Source: Methylogaea oryzae
GTDB taxonomy: Bacteria > Pseudomonadota > Gammaproteobacteria > Methylococcales > Methylococcaceae
Assembly (NCBI RefSeq): GCF_019669985.1
Contig: NZ_AP019782.1
Coordinates: 2,350,001 to 2,414,000, forward strand
DNA length: 64,000 bases
Direction: 5' to 3'
The notes under the pieces: generated by a model
Database searches by the model: none
What the model saw: the letters and a program-made list of their open reading frames with translations, nothing else
Told to the model about the DNA's origin: nothing
Shown: positions 26,012 through 35,289 of the stretch, one piece after another
Numbering within the stretch: position 1 is the first letter of the stretch
How the letters are laid out: each line of letters begins with the position of its first letter
Program-made: the position numbers and the translations under genes

Positions 26012-28109
26012 TCCCGGACGCTCCTTGTGCCGCCTTGGCCTGGGCGCGGTATCTCGCCAGTGCGGCCACGCCTTGGGCCAAGAGTTTTTCAAACGGGTCG
26101 GCGGCGTTGATGTCCGGCAGGCGGCCACGTTCGAGCTTGAACAGCAAGGCGCGCTTCGCCAAATCGCGGGCTTCGTCCTCGGGGATGCTCACCTTCTTGG
26201 CGGCAATGCTGGCCTGCACCTGGCGCAACGACTTCTCGTCCATCGCCTTCGCCAGCACCGCATAGGCGGCATCGAAGGGATTGATGCGGTCGATCAGGTC
26301 GATGTCCAGGTCGCGCACATTGACGAAACGACGCACCCCGTCCAGCAAGGCCGTGCTGCCTTGCCCGGTGCCTTCCGCATCGGCCTGGGCCAAGGCGAGC
26401 TTTGCTTGCTGGGTAACGTTCATGGCGGCGATGGCGTGTTGGCGGATGGCCTCCTGGTCGGCCTCGCTCAACTCCGGATAGCGTTCGCGCACGATCTTGC
26501 CCATGCGCAACTGCGTCAGCTCTTCGGGAAGCGTATTCTCCTTGTCGAACAGGCCGCGCTCCAACACGGTTTTGTCCTGCAAGAAACTGGTGACGACTTC
26601 GTTCAAATCCTCCTTGCAAATGCGCGTCGCCTCCGGGCTTTGCGGCGTCGCCAGCCCGTTGATCTCCAGATGAATCTGGCCGGTGCTCGTATTCACCCCA
26701 ATGTTGTGACCGCCTTCCTGGTAACCCCGTTCGCCGTAATCGAAGCCCTCCAGCGGGCCTTGATTCTTGGGCGTGAATTCATAGCGCGGCGCCAGCACCT
26801 GTTCCATCAGCAGGCTGGCGGAGATGGCCTTGAGCATATCGTTCACCGCCTCCGCCACGGCGGCCTGATCGGCGGCCGGTTCGGCGATCAGGTTGGTGAA
26901 GCGCGCTTTCTCCTTGCCCTCGGCATCGCGGGTGGCGCGGCCGATGATCTGCACGATCTCGGTCAGGCTGCTGCGATAGCCGATGGTCAGGGCGTGCTCG
27001 CACCAAATCCAGTCGAAGCCTTCCTTCGCCATCCCTAAGGCGATGATGATGTCCACATGGTCGCGGTTGTTCTTCTGCGCCGGGTCTTTCAGCGCGGCCA
27101 GCACGCGGGAGCGCTGGGCCAGGTCGCTGTCGTCCACCAGGTCCGCCACCTTCAGCGTACGGCCGGTACCGGTTTGTATCAGGTGAAAGCCGGTGGCCGG
27201 GTCGATGCCCTTCCAGTCGCCCAGGGCATGCATGATCTCGTTTACCTCCCGCTCCTTGTCTTTCAGGCTTTCGCGGGCGTTGACGTTGGGAATGTGGACG
27301 ATGGTTTTCAGAGCCGGGTCCAGCACTTTTTCGACGGCCTCCACATAACGGCCCGTGTAGAAGAAATAGCCGATATCCAGCGACTTAAGCCAGTTGTAGC
27401 CGTTGAGCTGTTCGTAATAGGTGTAGGTCACCGTCTCGAACTTGGCTTCATCCGTCGGCGCCAGCACCGCCTCGCTGTCGCCCCGGAAATACGAGCCGGT
27501 CATGGCGACGATATGCACCTTGTCGCGGGCGATGAACGCGCCCAGCTGGTTGCCCAGCACGTTGCCCGGGTTGCTGGAGACGTGGTGGAACTCGTCCACG
27601 GCGATCAGCCGGTTGTCGAACGCCTCGATGCCCAGCTCCTCCACCGCGAAGCGAAAGGTGGCATGGGTGCAGACCAGTACCTGGTCGTCGCCATCCAAAA
27701 ACCTGCGCACCGCCTCCACCTTGGACTTCGCCACTCTCGGCTCGTCGATGCCGGGGGCGTTGCACAGATTCCATTGCGGCGCCACCCGCCAATCCCAGTA
27801 AAAACCGTACTGGCTCAAAGGCTCGTCGGCAAAGCTACCGCCGATGGAACGTTCCGGCACCACGATGATGGCCTGGCGCAATCCCTGGTTGTGGAGCTTG
27901 TCCAAGGCGATGAACATCAGCGCGCGGGATTTGCCCGAGGCCGGCGGAGACTTAATCAGCAAGTATTGTTCGCCCCGCTTGGCGTAGGCGCGCTCCTGCA
28001 TGGCGCGCATGCCCAGCTCGTTGGCTTTGCTCGATGCGCCGGTGCGCGCCGTGGTGATGGAGACCGAGGGCACGGTGTAGGTGTTGGTGGGGTTGGTCTG
28101 GTTGCTCAC
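26004..28109 (-). CDS. DEAD/DEAH-box (SF2) helicase, restriction-type
   Basis: This 701-aa SF2 helicase has Walker A SPPASGKSRA (K60), motif II DEFHH near 172, motif III MTGSYF and motif VI QIIGRATRD near 385, with an SF2 C-terminal domain and then a helical tail. This is the architecture of the R or Res subunits of type I and III restriction enzymes, but with no PD-(D/E)xK domain fused. It begins with GTG at 28109, whose GTGA overlaps the stop of the original DUF1016 frame. GIY-YIG follows with an 8-bp overlap. Predicted role: ATP-driven DNA translocation for a restriction complex made with the GIY-YIG protein. Confidence 0.85.
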   Translation of the reverse strand: MSNQTNPTNTYTVPSVSITTARTGASSKANELGMRAMQERAYAKRGEQYLLIKSPPASGKSRALMFIALDKLHNQGLRQAIIVVPERSIGGSFADEPLSQYGFYWDWRVAPQWNLCNAPGIDEPRVAKSKVEAVRRFLDGDDQVLVCTHATFRFAVEELGIEAFDNRLIAVDEFHHVSSNPGNVLGNQLGAFIARDKVHIVAMTGSYFRGDSEAVLAPTDEAKFETVTYTYYEQLNGYNWLKSLDIGYFFYTGRYVEAVEKVLDPALKTIVHIPNVNARESLKDKEREVNEIMHALGDWKGIDPATGFHLIQTGTGRTLKVADLVDDSDLAQRSRVLAALKDPAQKNNRDHVDIIIALGMAKEGFDWIWCEHALTIGYRSSLTEIVQIIGRATRDAEGKEKARFTNLIAEPAADQAAVAEAVNDMLKAISASLLMEQVLAPRYEFTPKNQGPLEGFDYGERGYQEGGHNIGVNTSTGQIHLEINGLATPQSPEATRICKEDLNEVVTSFLQDKTVLERGLFDKENTLPEELTQLRMGKIVRERYPELSEADQEAIRQHAIAAMNVTQQAKLALAQADAEGTGQGSTALLDGVRRFVNVRDLDIDLIDRINPFDAAYAVLAKAMDEKSLRQVQASIAAKKVSIPEDEARDLAKRALLFKLERGRLPDINAADPFEKLLAQGVAALARYRAQAKAAQGASGNG

Positions 28110-28877
28110 TGCGCATCATCCTCCATAAGTGTGTTGTCGCCAGCCAGCTCGCGCTCGATCTGCTCGATGCTGGGCAGGCTGGACTCCAATTCGGCGGGTA
28201 GGGCGCGCGTCAGCTCGTAGCTGTATATAGGGATCTTTCAGCGTCTGCTGCACCATGGCCGAATCCGGTGCGGGCAGGCGCAGCAAAAAGTTGTTGGCGG
28301 CCCGGCCGGCCCGCTGGTGGCTGGCGGAATCGATGTGCTCCAACAGCAGGTAACGGCTCCAGCCGTTGTCCAGCGCGGCCCGCATGTACCACTGTCGCGC
28401 GGCGGCGTCCCTCACCTTTTCCATCAATACCGCGTGGTGGCCCCATGGGATGGCCAGCAGCAACGGGGCGGGGAAGTCCACCACTGGCAAGGCGGCCGAG
28501 CTTGCGGGATGCAATTCCGCTTGCGCCACAGCCTGTGGCACAAGCTCGGATTCCAGCGCCGCATGGGGATAAAGACGGTAAAACGCCAGCATGCGTTTGA
28601 TGTTGCGTTCGGAAAACCCCTTCTCTTCCGGCAACTCGTTGTGCAGGTCACGGGCCAGCCGAGGAATCACCGCCGTGCCGTAGCCTTCCTGCTGCTGGCG
28701 GCTGTCGATCACCTGTCCGATGCGCCAGTAAAGACGGATCAACTCGGCGCTGACGGCCATCCAGGCGCGGGTCTGGGCATGGCGGATGCGCTGCTTGATC
28801 TCGCCCAGCAACTCGGCGTATTGAGGCATATCGGACGCCTGCATCGCAGCCGTGGTTGTCTTTTTCTTGCGGCTCAT
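28106..28877 (-). pseudogene. DUF1016 (YhcG-like) nuclease gene with its nuclease domain deleted
   Basis: From the start at 28877 the frame encodes a complete DUF1016 N-terminal domain (ELIRLYWRIGQVI, ARDLHNELPEEKGFSERNIK, DNGWSRYLLLEHI). It ends at LKDPY, exactly where the C-terminal PD-(D/E)xK nuclease domain should begin. The present frame then runs into about 38 unrelated residues and stops at 28116. In the other frame, 28106-28222 encodes SYELTRALPAELESSLPSIE and onward, which is the extreme C terminus of this family. About 150 codons were therefore excised near 28223, with a frame change. The truncated N-terminal protein could still be made; nuclease activity cannot. Confidence 0.8.
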
Positions 28878-29206
28878 GCGTTCTTCCCTTTGCTTTTCTT
28901 GCCCCTTCGCACCACTAGTGTCGCGAACCGGGCTGTAATACCCCCCGCGACTAGCGCACTCGTTTCGATGCGAGCCGCCCCTTCCGGGCCTAGTCGTACC
29001 AGATTCCCTAAGGCCAGCGTTGAATGTGTACATTCCCGCTGGCCTTTTTCTTTCCCAAGCGGCGTTTACTTCTTGTTCAGGCCAGCGGTCAGGAACATCT
29101 GGATATTTTATGGAGCATGTGTGCGCCACAAATTCAGTAGCGGAGTCTATTTCTTGTTTTGAGCTCCAGTACGAAGTTTTTGGAGTCCTCACGCTCCATA
29201 AGCCGC
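28878..29206. other. 329-bp gap inside the island
   Basis: No gene is supportable here. It contains a strong hairpin with a T-tract on the plus strand (29011-29053) and the probable promoter of the DUF1016-helicase-GIY-YIG block, which would separate it from the methyltransferase-RhuM block upstream. Confidence 0.4.
29011..29053 (+). terminator. Rho-independent terminator-like hairpin (plus strand)
   Basis: AGGCCAGCG (29011-29019) pairs with CGCTGGCCT (29037-29045), with an internal GAATGT/ACATTC stem. TTTTCTTT follows on the plus strand. All nearby genes are on the minus strand, so it faces against the island. On the minus strand the hairpin has no T-tract after it but can still form in the RNA. 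Confidence 0.6.
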
Positions 29207-30223
29207 TCATGTTGTCTTCTTCGATTTTGCCGCCGGGTTGGATTTAAGTTTTTTTTCCAGACGCTCAATTTCCTGAATGTCGGCGGCCTCCGCCTCCTGC
29301 GCCTCGGTGGCGCGGCGGTTTCGATCAAATAAGTCATAGCGCCCGTGCGCGATACGCACCATCTCTTCATGGCTCACCGAGCCGGAGCCTTGCAAAACCG
29401 GCTGACCGTTGAATGCCAGCATGCCATCCACATGATTGCGCCAGAAATCGAGCGACAGATCGCCCTGCTTTTTTACCCGTAGCTCTGCCTGTTCCAGAAA
29501 AATAACCACCAGCCGGTTCAGCGTGTCGATTTCGTCTCCCGTGAGATAATTCTTGGCGATGATGACATCCTGCTTGCGCACGCGAGAACCGCTGAAATGC
29601 GTGAGCGCCATGTTCGGCGCTCCTGACTCGGCGCGTTGCACAATCAGCTCTGCTGCCGTCAGCCCACAGGCGGCGTAAAGGAGTTTGTTCTGGACCTCGG
29701 CGAAGAATAGCTGCGTCTCCTTTTCCCGTACACGGTAATCCGAGCTGAGCGCAAACAGGTCGCGCACCTTCTGGTAAAACCGCTTTTCCGAGGCGCGAAT
29801 CTCCCGGATGCGCGCCAGTAGTTCGTCGAAATAATCCCAGCCACCGGGGTTCTTGAGGCGCTCGTCATCCATGACAAAACCCTTCGTTAGAAACTCCTTG
29901 AGGTGCCGGGTAGCCCACTGACGGAACTGGGTGCCGCGTGGCGAGCGGATGCGATAGCCAATGGCCAGAATCAGTTCCAGATGGTAAAGCTGGGTGCGGT
30001 AGCTCTTGCCGTCGGCAGCAGTTGTCAAGGATTCCTTGACAACTGAATCAGGGCTTAACTCGCCTTCCGTAAAGATGTTCTTGGCGTGAAGCGAGACATT
30101 CTGCTTGGAGGTCTGGAACAGTTCGGCGATTTCGAGTTGAGTCAGCCAGACGCTACCCGCCTCCACCCGCAGATTGATTCTGGCTTGACCGTCGTCAGAG
30201 GTATAAAGAATCAGGTCGCTCAT
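29207..30223 (-). CDS. RhuM-family (virulence-associated) protein
   Basis: This 338-aa protein begins with a winged-helix DNA-binding segment (SVWLTQLEIAELFQTSKQNV), then the RhuM core: YHLELILAIGYRIRSPRGTQFRQWAT, KEFLTKGFVMDDERLK, and the C-terminal NMALTHFSGSRVRKQDVIIAKNYL. RhuM proteins are frequent inside restriction and defence loci, but their biochemical role is not settled. The start overlaps the methyltransferase stop (ATGA at 30220-30223), so the two are translationally coupled. It appears complete, unlike the deleted relative at 24365-24721. Confidence 0.85.
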   Translation of the reverse strand: MSDLILYTSDDGQARINLRVEAGSVWLTQLEIAELFQTSKQNVSLHAKNIFTEGELSPDSVVKESLTTAADGKSYRTQLYHLELILAIGYRIRSPRGTQFRQWATRHLKEFLTKGFVMDDERLKNPGGWDYFDELLARIREIRASEKRFYQKVRDLFALSSDYRVREKETQLFFAEVQNKLLYAACGLTAAELIVQRAESGAPNMALTHFSGSRVRKQDVIIAKNYLTGDEIDTLNRLVVIFLEQAELRVKKQGDLSLDFWRNHVDGMLAFNGQPVLQGSGSVSHEEMVRIAHGRYDLFDRNRRATEAQEAEAADIQEIERLEKKLKSNPAAKSKKTT

Positions 30224-33000
30224 GCTTTTTTCCTCTTCCTTGCAGCGGACGCTGGCTTGGCCGCCGCCGTCATCTTGGTATAAAGCTCGAACAGTTTTTC
30301 CAGCCGCTCGGTGTCGTTCCTGAAGCGGCGGCCGATGTAGATGCGCTCCAGCACCTCGTCGTTGCGCTCGTGGGCGCGGCGCAGGTTGTCCGGCATGTTG
30401 TCGGGGTTGTACAGGTCGGCGATGGTAGCGGGGAAATGGGCTTCACGCGCCAGCAGGATGTCCTCGGCGCAGCGGGTCAGGTCGGCCTTGTTCTGCTCGG
30501 TGAGCAGGGGAACGGGGAAGGTGTTCCAGCCCAGGGTGTTGGAGTAGCGGAAGTCTGTTTTCATCTTGCCGCAGACGGTGGCGATCCAGACCAGATGCAG
30601 GCGGGAGGCGATGAGGGCCATATTCCAGAGGGGGGCGTCGTAGAGGGCGAAGGCGAGATTACTGACAACGGAATGGTTGTCAATAAGTCCAACCGGAAGA
30701 TACTCACGGCTTTCCGAAGAAACACCGGGCAGAATCAGGCTATGCCTTTCAGCGCAATTCATTTCCCTGAACTGATGGGCACGCGATGCCATTTCTTTCG
30801 TGCCAGCGTCTTTACTCTTAAGACGCATTTCTTTAACGCCATTGATTCGATCACGAATCGAATCTATTTCCAATGCATGCGGTAAGTTTTCATCGGTAAT
30901 CCAGAGACATTTACGAACAAGGCCACGAATAAACTCCGCCGAGCCATAAATACGCCGAACAAATAATTCTTCGTCCTTTTTACCCAACCCAAGCGAAGTG
31001 ATCTCATCTGCCGAAAGAAGAAGATTTCCTCCGTCAATCGGCATGTTGCCGAAGGACATTTGCGGCAAGCCAGCAATGCTATCGCGCTGGCTATTCACAA
31101 CCATGTTTTCGCCGATGGTTAGATAGGGCGTGATGTTTGTTGCATCTCGAACCGTAGTTTCGCCATCGCGGCCCACATCGCAAAGCTGGCACTTCTTGGT
31201 CGCGTGCGTTGAGAGACCAACGATGGCAACCGTGACGCCAGCGTTGTGACTGGCAAGATTGGCCCACTTGAATGAGGTGTGCGCAAAGCGAATGATTGAA
31301 CCCAACTCGAAAATCTTCGGCCACAAAATTGGCACTATGCGCCCTTGGCAAACTGAGTTCGTGCTTACGAAAGCCGATTCTGCGTTTGTTGACTGTGCGT
31401 AGGCCGCAGCCTTCATGAACCAACCTCCAACGTAGTCAATCTGCTTTGATGAAATGCCGTACGGATCAAAAACCGCAGCCAAGTCGGCTTTCTGTTCTTT
31501 GGTTTGTGTCTGACTACCTTTGTACGGCGGATTCCCGCAGATATAAGTCTCCCCGCCCTCGTTCTCAAAATCGATTTCCGTCTGCTCCAGCGGAGTGCAA
31601 AACAAATCGTCGGCGAGCACCTTCACACCCGTCCCCGTCGGCGGACAGATGCTCAACCAATCCAGCCGCAGCGCATTGCCGCAAATGATCCAGTTTTCCT
31701 TCGACAAGGGCAGGAATTCCAGCAGTGCGTCCTTTTGCCCGCGATACAGCACGTCGCACTGGAATTCGGCGATGATGAGGGCCAGCCGGGCGATTTCCGC
31801 CGGGAAATCGCGCAGTTCGATGCCGCGGAAGTTGGTCAGCGGGATTTCCGATTTCAGGTGGGTTTCGCCCCGGCGCCGGTTGATTTCGTATTCGATCTCC
31901 CGCATCTGCTTATAGGCGATGACCAAGAAATTGCCGCTGCCGCAGGCCGGGTCGAACACGCGGATGCGCGCCATGCGGCGGCGCAGATTGAGCAACTTAC
32001 GCTCGTTGTCGCCAGCCTCGGCCAAAGCGGCGCGCAGGTCGTCCAGGAACAGCGGGTTCAATACCTTGAGGATGTTGGGCACGCTGGTGTAGTGCATGCC
32101 TAAGGCGCCGCGCTCTTCGTCGTCGGCCACGGCCTGGATCATGCTGCCGAAGATGTCCGGGTTGATCTGCTTCCAGTTCAGGCTGCCGGCATGGATCAGG
32201 TAGGTGCGGGCCATGCGGGTGAAGCGGGGCGTTTCGGTGCCGCCGGAGAACAGGCCGCCGTTCACGTAAGGAAAGCCATCGGCCCAGGTGGGCAAACGGG
32301 GTTCGGCGTTACCGCGCTCGGCGGGTTTGATGTTCATGGCGCGGAAAATTTCGGACAGCACCTGATGGGTGTTGGAACCGTTGTTCTCGCCCATCTGCTT
32401 CACGGTCTCGGTAAACAGGCCATCGCCGTTGAAGATGTCGGTGTCTTCGGCGAAGAAGCAGAAGATCAGCCGCGCCATGAAGTGGTTCATGTCCGGGCGG
32501 CGCTCGGCGACGGCCCAGTCCGGATTTTCCCGCAGCAGTTCGACGTAGAGCTTGTTCAGCCGCCCGGTGGCGCGCACATCAATGGGGTTGTCCTTGATCT
32601 CCTTGATGGTGGAGATGCCGGCCAGCGGCAGGAAGAACCCGAGATGATTGGGAAAGTCCGGGTAGGCGCAGGCGATGGTCTCGCCGCCGGCCAGTTCTTC
32701 GGCTTCCAGGGTCTGCCCGTCGGTGGCGAGGATAAACTTAGGCTTGGCCTTGGCGGTGGCCGGGCTGGCACGCAAGGCCTTGAGGGTTTCGCCCACGGCG
32801 CCGGCTTCGCACACGGCAATATGGATGTTGTTGCGCTGGAGCACGCCGCCGGGCACATCCGAGGCGTTGCCGGCGCGCAGGCGCTTGAGAGCCGTTTCCT
32901 TGTTGCCGAAGGCGGCCAGGAAAGCGAAGGGGAACTCGGCCGCGTCGAAGGCTTGGAGCGCCAGGTCGGATATGGCGGCTTCGATTTCTACTGCGTTCAT
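30220..33000 (-). CDS. Class I SAM-dependent DNA methyltransferase (adenine type, MmeI-like)
   Basis: This 926-aa protein has SAM motif I DPACGSGNFL (D350) and catalytic motif IV NPPY (N490), the pair typical of N6-adenine gamma-class methyltransferases. The N-terminal 300 residues are a helical domain conserved in this large class, and the C-terminal part (about 560-926) is the probable target-recognition region. Base composition falls towards A+T at 30660-31450, within that recognition region, as is common for exchanged specificity domains. No nuclease motif is fused. It is first in the island and would protect the host from the helicase/GIY-YIG pair downstream. Confidence 0.85.
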   Translation of the reverse strand: MNAVEIEAAISDLALQAFDAAEFPFAFLAAFGNKETALKRLRAGNASDVPGGVLQRNNIHIAVCEAGAVGETLKALRASPATAKAKPKFILATDGQTLEAEELAGGETIACAYPDFPNHLGFFLPLAGISTIKEIKDNPIDVRATGRLNKLYVELLRENPDWAVAERRPDMNHFMARLIFCFFAEDTDIFNGDGLFTETVKQMGENNGSNTHQVLSEIFRAMNIKPAERGNAEPRLPTWADGFPYVNGGLFSGGTETPRFTRMARTYLIHAGSLNWKQINPDIFGSMIQAVADDEERGALGMHYTSVPNILKVLNPLFLDDLRAALAEAGDNERKLLNLRRRMARIRVFDPACGSGNFLVIAYKQMREIEYEINRRRGETHLKSEIPLTNFRGIELRDFPAEIARLALIIAEFQCDVLYRGQKDALLEFLPLSKENWIICGNALRLDWLSICPPTGTGVKVLADDLFCTPLEQTEIDFENEGGETYICGNPPYKGSQTQTKEQKADLAAVFDPYGISSKQIDYVGGWFMKAAAYAQSTNAESAFVSTNSVCQGRIVPILWPKIFELGSIIRFAHTSFKWANLASHNAGVTVAIVGLSTHATKKCQLCDVGRDGETTVRDATNITPYLTIGENMVVNSQRDSIAGLPQMSFGNMPIDGGNLLLSADEITSLGLGKKDEELFVRRIYGSAEFIRGLVRKCLWITDENLPHALEIDSIRDRINGVKEMRLKSKDAGTKEMASRAHQFREMNCAERHSLILPGVSSESREYLPVGLIDNHSVVSNLAFALYDAPLWNMALIASRLHLVWIATVCGKMKTDFRYSNTLGWNTFPVPLLTEQNKADLTRCAEDILLAREAHFPATIADLYNPDNMPDNLRRAHERNDEVLERIYIGRRFRNDTERLEKLFELYTKMTAAAKPASAARKRKKA

Positions 33001-33186
33001 GGGGCGTTTTGCCTATGTGATCTCTTCCCGCCCACGTCCGAATGGATTCACTGACTGGCACGGAACCGCGAGGGCGCCATTTTAGATGGTTGTCAGTGAG
33101 AACTCGTAGTATTTCGCAGTAGCAGGCCTGCAAAAGCCACGCGGAGCACGTTTTTCAACCGCTCGGCCTGCCCCCATCCGATCAAG

Positions 33187-33693
33187 TCAAAATAAGCCGA
33201 GTATGCCCCGCAGCAGCTCGGCGGGAGCCGGCGGACAGCCGGGAATGACGGCATGCACCGGAATGACGTTGCTCACGGCGCCGCAACTGGCGTAGGACAC
33301 GCCGAACTCGCCGCCGCAGGCGGCGCAATCGCCCGCAGCGATCACCCACTTGGGATCGGCGGCGGCCTCGTACGTGCGGCGCAGGGCGGCTTCCATGTGG
33401 CGCGACACGGGCCCCGTCACCAGCAGCACGTCGGCGTGGCGCGGCGAGGCGACGAAGTGCACGCCGAAGCGTTCGATGTCGTAATAGACGTTGTTGAGGG
33501 CGTGGATTTCCAGTTCGCAGCCGTTGCACGAACCGGCGTCCACCTGGCGGATGGCGAGGCTGCCGGCGAAACGGCGGTCGATGGCGGCCTTGAGTTGGAC
33601 GCCGACGGCTTCCACTTCCGGCTCCAGGGGCGGGCGGGGAACGTCCTCCGTCAGCACGCCGGTAGTGAAGATTTTGCGGTACAGGCTGAGCAT
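33187..33693 (-). CDS. NuoB/HyfI-like [4Fe-4S] subunit of a hydrogenase-related (Ehr-type) complex
   Basis: This 168-aa electron-transfer subunit corresponds to NuoB of complex I and HyfI of hydrogenase 4. The Cys pattern for one [4Fe-4S] cluster is present: SCNGC, then GDCAACGG, then PGCPP. It is the last gene of the six-gene minus-strand operon starting at 40387, with 9 bp from the large subunit stop. An intact proximal cluster without a nickel site in the partner (next entry) means the complex can carry electrons but should not activate H2. Confidence 0.85.
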   Translation of the reverse strand: MLSLYRKIFTTGVLTEDVPRPPLEPEVEAVGVQLKAAIDRRFAGSLAIRQVDAGSCNGCELEIHALNNVYYDIERFGVHFVASPRHADVLLVTGPVSRHMEAALRRTYEAAADPKWVIAAGDCAACGGEFGVSYASCGAVSNVIPVHAVIPGCPPAPAELLRGILGLF

Positions 33694-33702
33694 GGCGTCC
33701 CC

Positions 33703-35289
33703 TTACAAATCCTGGCCGGAGTAGGAACCGTTCACCGATTTGTTGCACACGGGGAAGTCGGGAACGATATTGCCGTGGATGAGCTTTTCCAGCGCCGGCC
33801 AGTTGACGGTGCTGGGGTCGCGCGGGTAATAGCGGCCGATCGCGCCGTCCGCGCCGAAGCGCACGAAGCAGAGAATTTCGCCGCGCCAGCCCTCCACCAT
33901 CCCCAGCCCTTCGGCGCCCGCCGGCGGCGCTTGCCAAGGAACCGTCAACGCCCCGGCCGGGAGCTCCTCCAACAGCCGTTCGAGCAAACGCAAGGCGACG
34001 CGGATTTCCTTGTAGCGCACCCAGAAGCGCGAGGCCACGTCGCCCTGCTCTTCCAGCGGCACTTTCACCGGGAAGCGGTCGTAGGGCGCGTAGGGCGCGT
34101 CGTGGCGCACGTCGAAACGCTGGCCGCTGGCGCGCCCGACGAACCCCAGCGCACCCAGGGCCGCCGCATCTTCCGCGCTCAACACGCCGGCGCCGAGCAA
34201 GCGGTCTTCCAGGGAGGAATTAGCGTCGAGGATGGGCAACAGCTCGTCCAGCTCCCGGCGCAGGAAGGCGATGGAAGCGCGCATGCGTTTAATCCCTTCC
34301 CCATCCACATCCACCGCCGCGCCACCGGGCACGACGCGGTCCATCAGCAAGCGATGGCCGAACAGCGCTAGGTTGTCGCGCAGCCACAGCTCCCGCAAGC
34401 GGCCGAACTGGTAATTGGCGAAGGCGAAACCCACGTCGTTGCAAATGGCGCCCAGGTCCCACAAGTGGTTGGCGACCCGCTCCCGCTCGGCCAGAATGCC
34501 GCGGATGAAGGCGGCGCGGGCCGGCGCCTCGATGCCGGCCGCCCTTTCCATGGCTTGGCAGGCGGCGAAGGCGTGCCCCACGGCGGTGTCGCCGGACACC
34601 CTCCCGGCCAGGCGCGCCAAGGCTTCCGGCGTGCGCCCTTCGGCGAGCTTTTCGATGCCTTTGTGCACGTAACCGAGCCGCTCTTCCAGGTTCAGCACCA
34701 TCTCGCCCACCGCCTGGAAGCGGAAATGGCCCGGCTCGATGATGCCGGCATGCACCGGCCCGACGGGGATTTCGTAAACGCCGTGGCCCTGGGCCTTGAG
34801 GAATGGGTAGCCCGAATCCGGCGGCGTTTGTTCCGGCGGCGTACCGGCCAAGGGATAGGCTTTGCGCAGGGGAAAGCTGCCCTCTCCCCAGGCTTGGTGG
34901 CGCGTCCAGCGGCGGCCGTCGGGATGGCCGCTGAAGCGGATGCCGAACAGGTCCTGCATGTGCCGCTCCGGCCTGTCCGCCGCCACGTAATAGGCAGCCT
35001 GGGACGGCAGCGCCGGGTGGCCGCTGTCCACGCGGGTGCGCAGCACGGTATAGCCGCCGTGCTTTTCCAAGCAGGCGCTGACGGAAAGACGCTCGCCCTC
35101 GTCTTCCGCCCAGGCCGCTACCCAGCGCCAGCCGACCGGCTGGGCCAGCTCAGCCGCCCTGCCCCAATCAAAAGCGTCGATTTCCAGCAGCTCCGCCGGC
35201 GCCAGGGGGCTGGGCTGCAACGGGCGCACCACGATGCCCTGTTCCTGCAGCACGGCGGCTAGATGCAAGTCGGCGTTCGTCCCAGTCAC
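33703..35289 (-). CDS. NuoC/NuoD-fusion large subunit, HyfG-like, lacking Ni ligands
   Basis: This 528-aa protein fuses a NuoC-like N-terminal domain (about 1-170) to a NuoD/[NiFe]-hydrogenase-large-subunit-like domain. Where hydrogenases have RxCGxC there is RVSGDTAVGHA, and where they have DPCxxC near the C terminus there is FPVCNKSVNGSYSG, so the four Ni-ligating Cys are not there. This fits the Ehr group of energy-converting-hydrogenase-related complexes, whose substrate is unknown. The start is GTG at 35289, overlapping the stop of the preceding gene (GTGA). A longer open frame to 36654 is only the neighbour read in the wrong frame. Confidence 0.85.
   Translation of the reverse strand: MTGTNADLHLAAVLQEQGIVVRPLQPSPLAPAELLEIDAFDWGRAAELAQPVGWRWVAAWAEDEGERLSVSACLEKHGGYTVLRTRVDSGHPALPSQAAYYVAADRPERHMQDLFGIRFSGHPDGRRWTRHQAWGEGSFPLRKAYPLAGTPPEQTPPDSGYPFLKAQGHGVYEIPVGPVHAGIIEPGHFRFQAVGEMVLNLEERLGYVHKGIEKLAEGRTPEALARLAGRVSGDTAVGHAFAACQAMERAAGIEAPARAAFIRGILAERERVANHLWDLGAICNDVGFAFANYQFGRLRELWLRDNLALFGHRLLMDRVVPGGAAVDVDGEGIKRMRASIAFLRRELDELLPILDANSSLEDRLLGAGVLSAEDAAALGALGFVGRASGQRFDVRHDAPYAPYDRFPVKVPLEEQGDVASRFWVRYKEIRVALRLLERLLEELPAGALTVPWQAPPAGAEGLGMVEGWRGEILCFVRFGADGAIGRYYPRDPSTVNWPALEKLIHGNIVPDFPVCNKSVNGSYSGQDL

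Noticed and set aside
28116-29210. 364-codon reading of the DUF1016 gene from 29210
   Set aside because: The first 111 codons cross the hairpin and gap and are not family-like; the start at 28877 gives the true N terminus.
24111-33180. Integrase or att-site-bounded genomic island
   Set aside because: The gene content is accessory, but I found no integrase, transposase, tRNA junction or clear flanking direct repeats at either edge.
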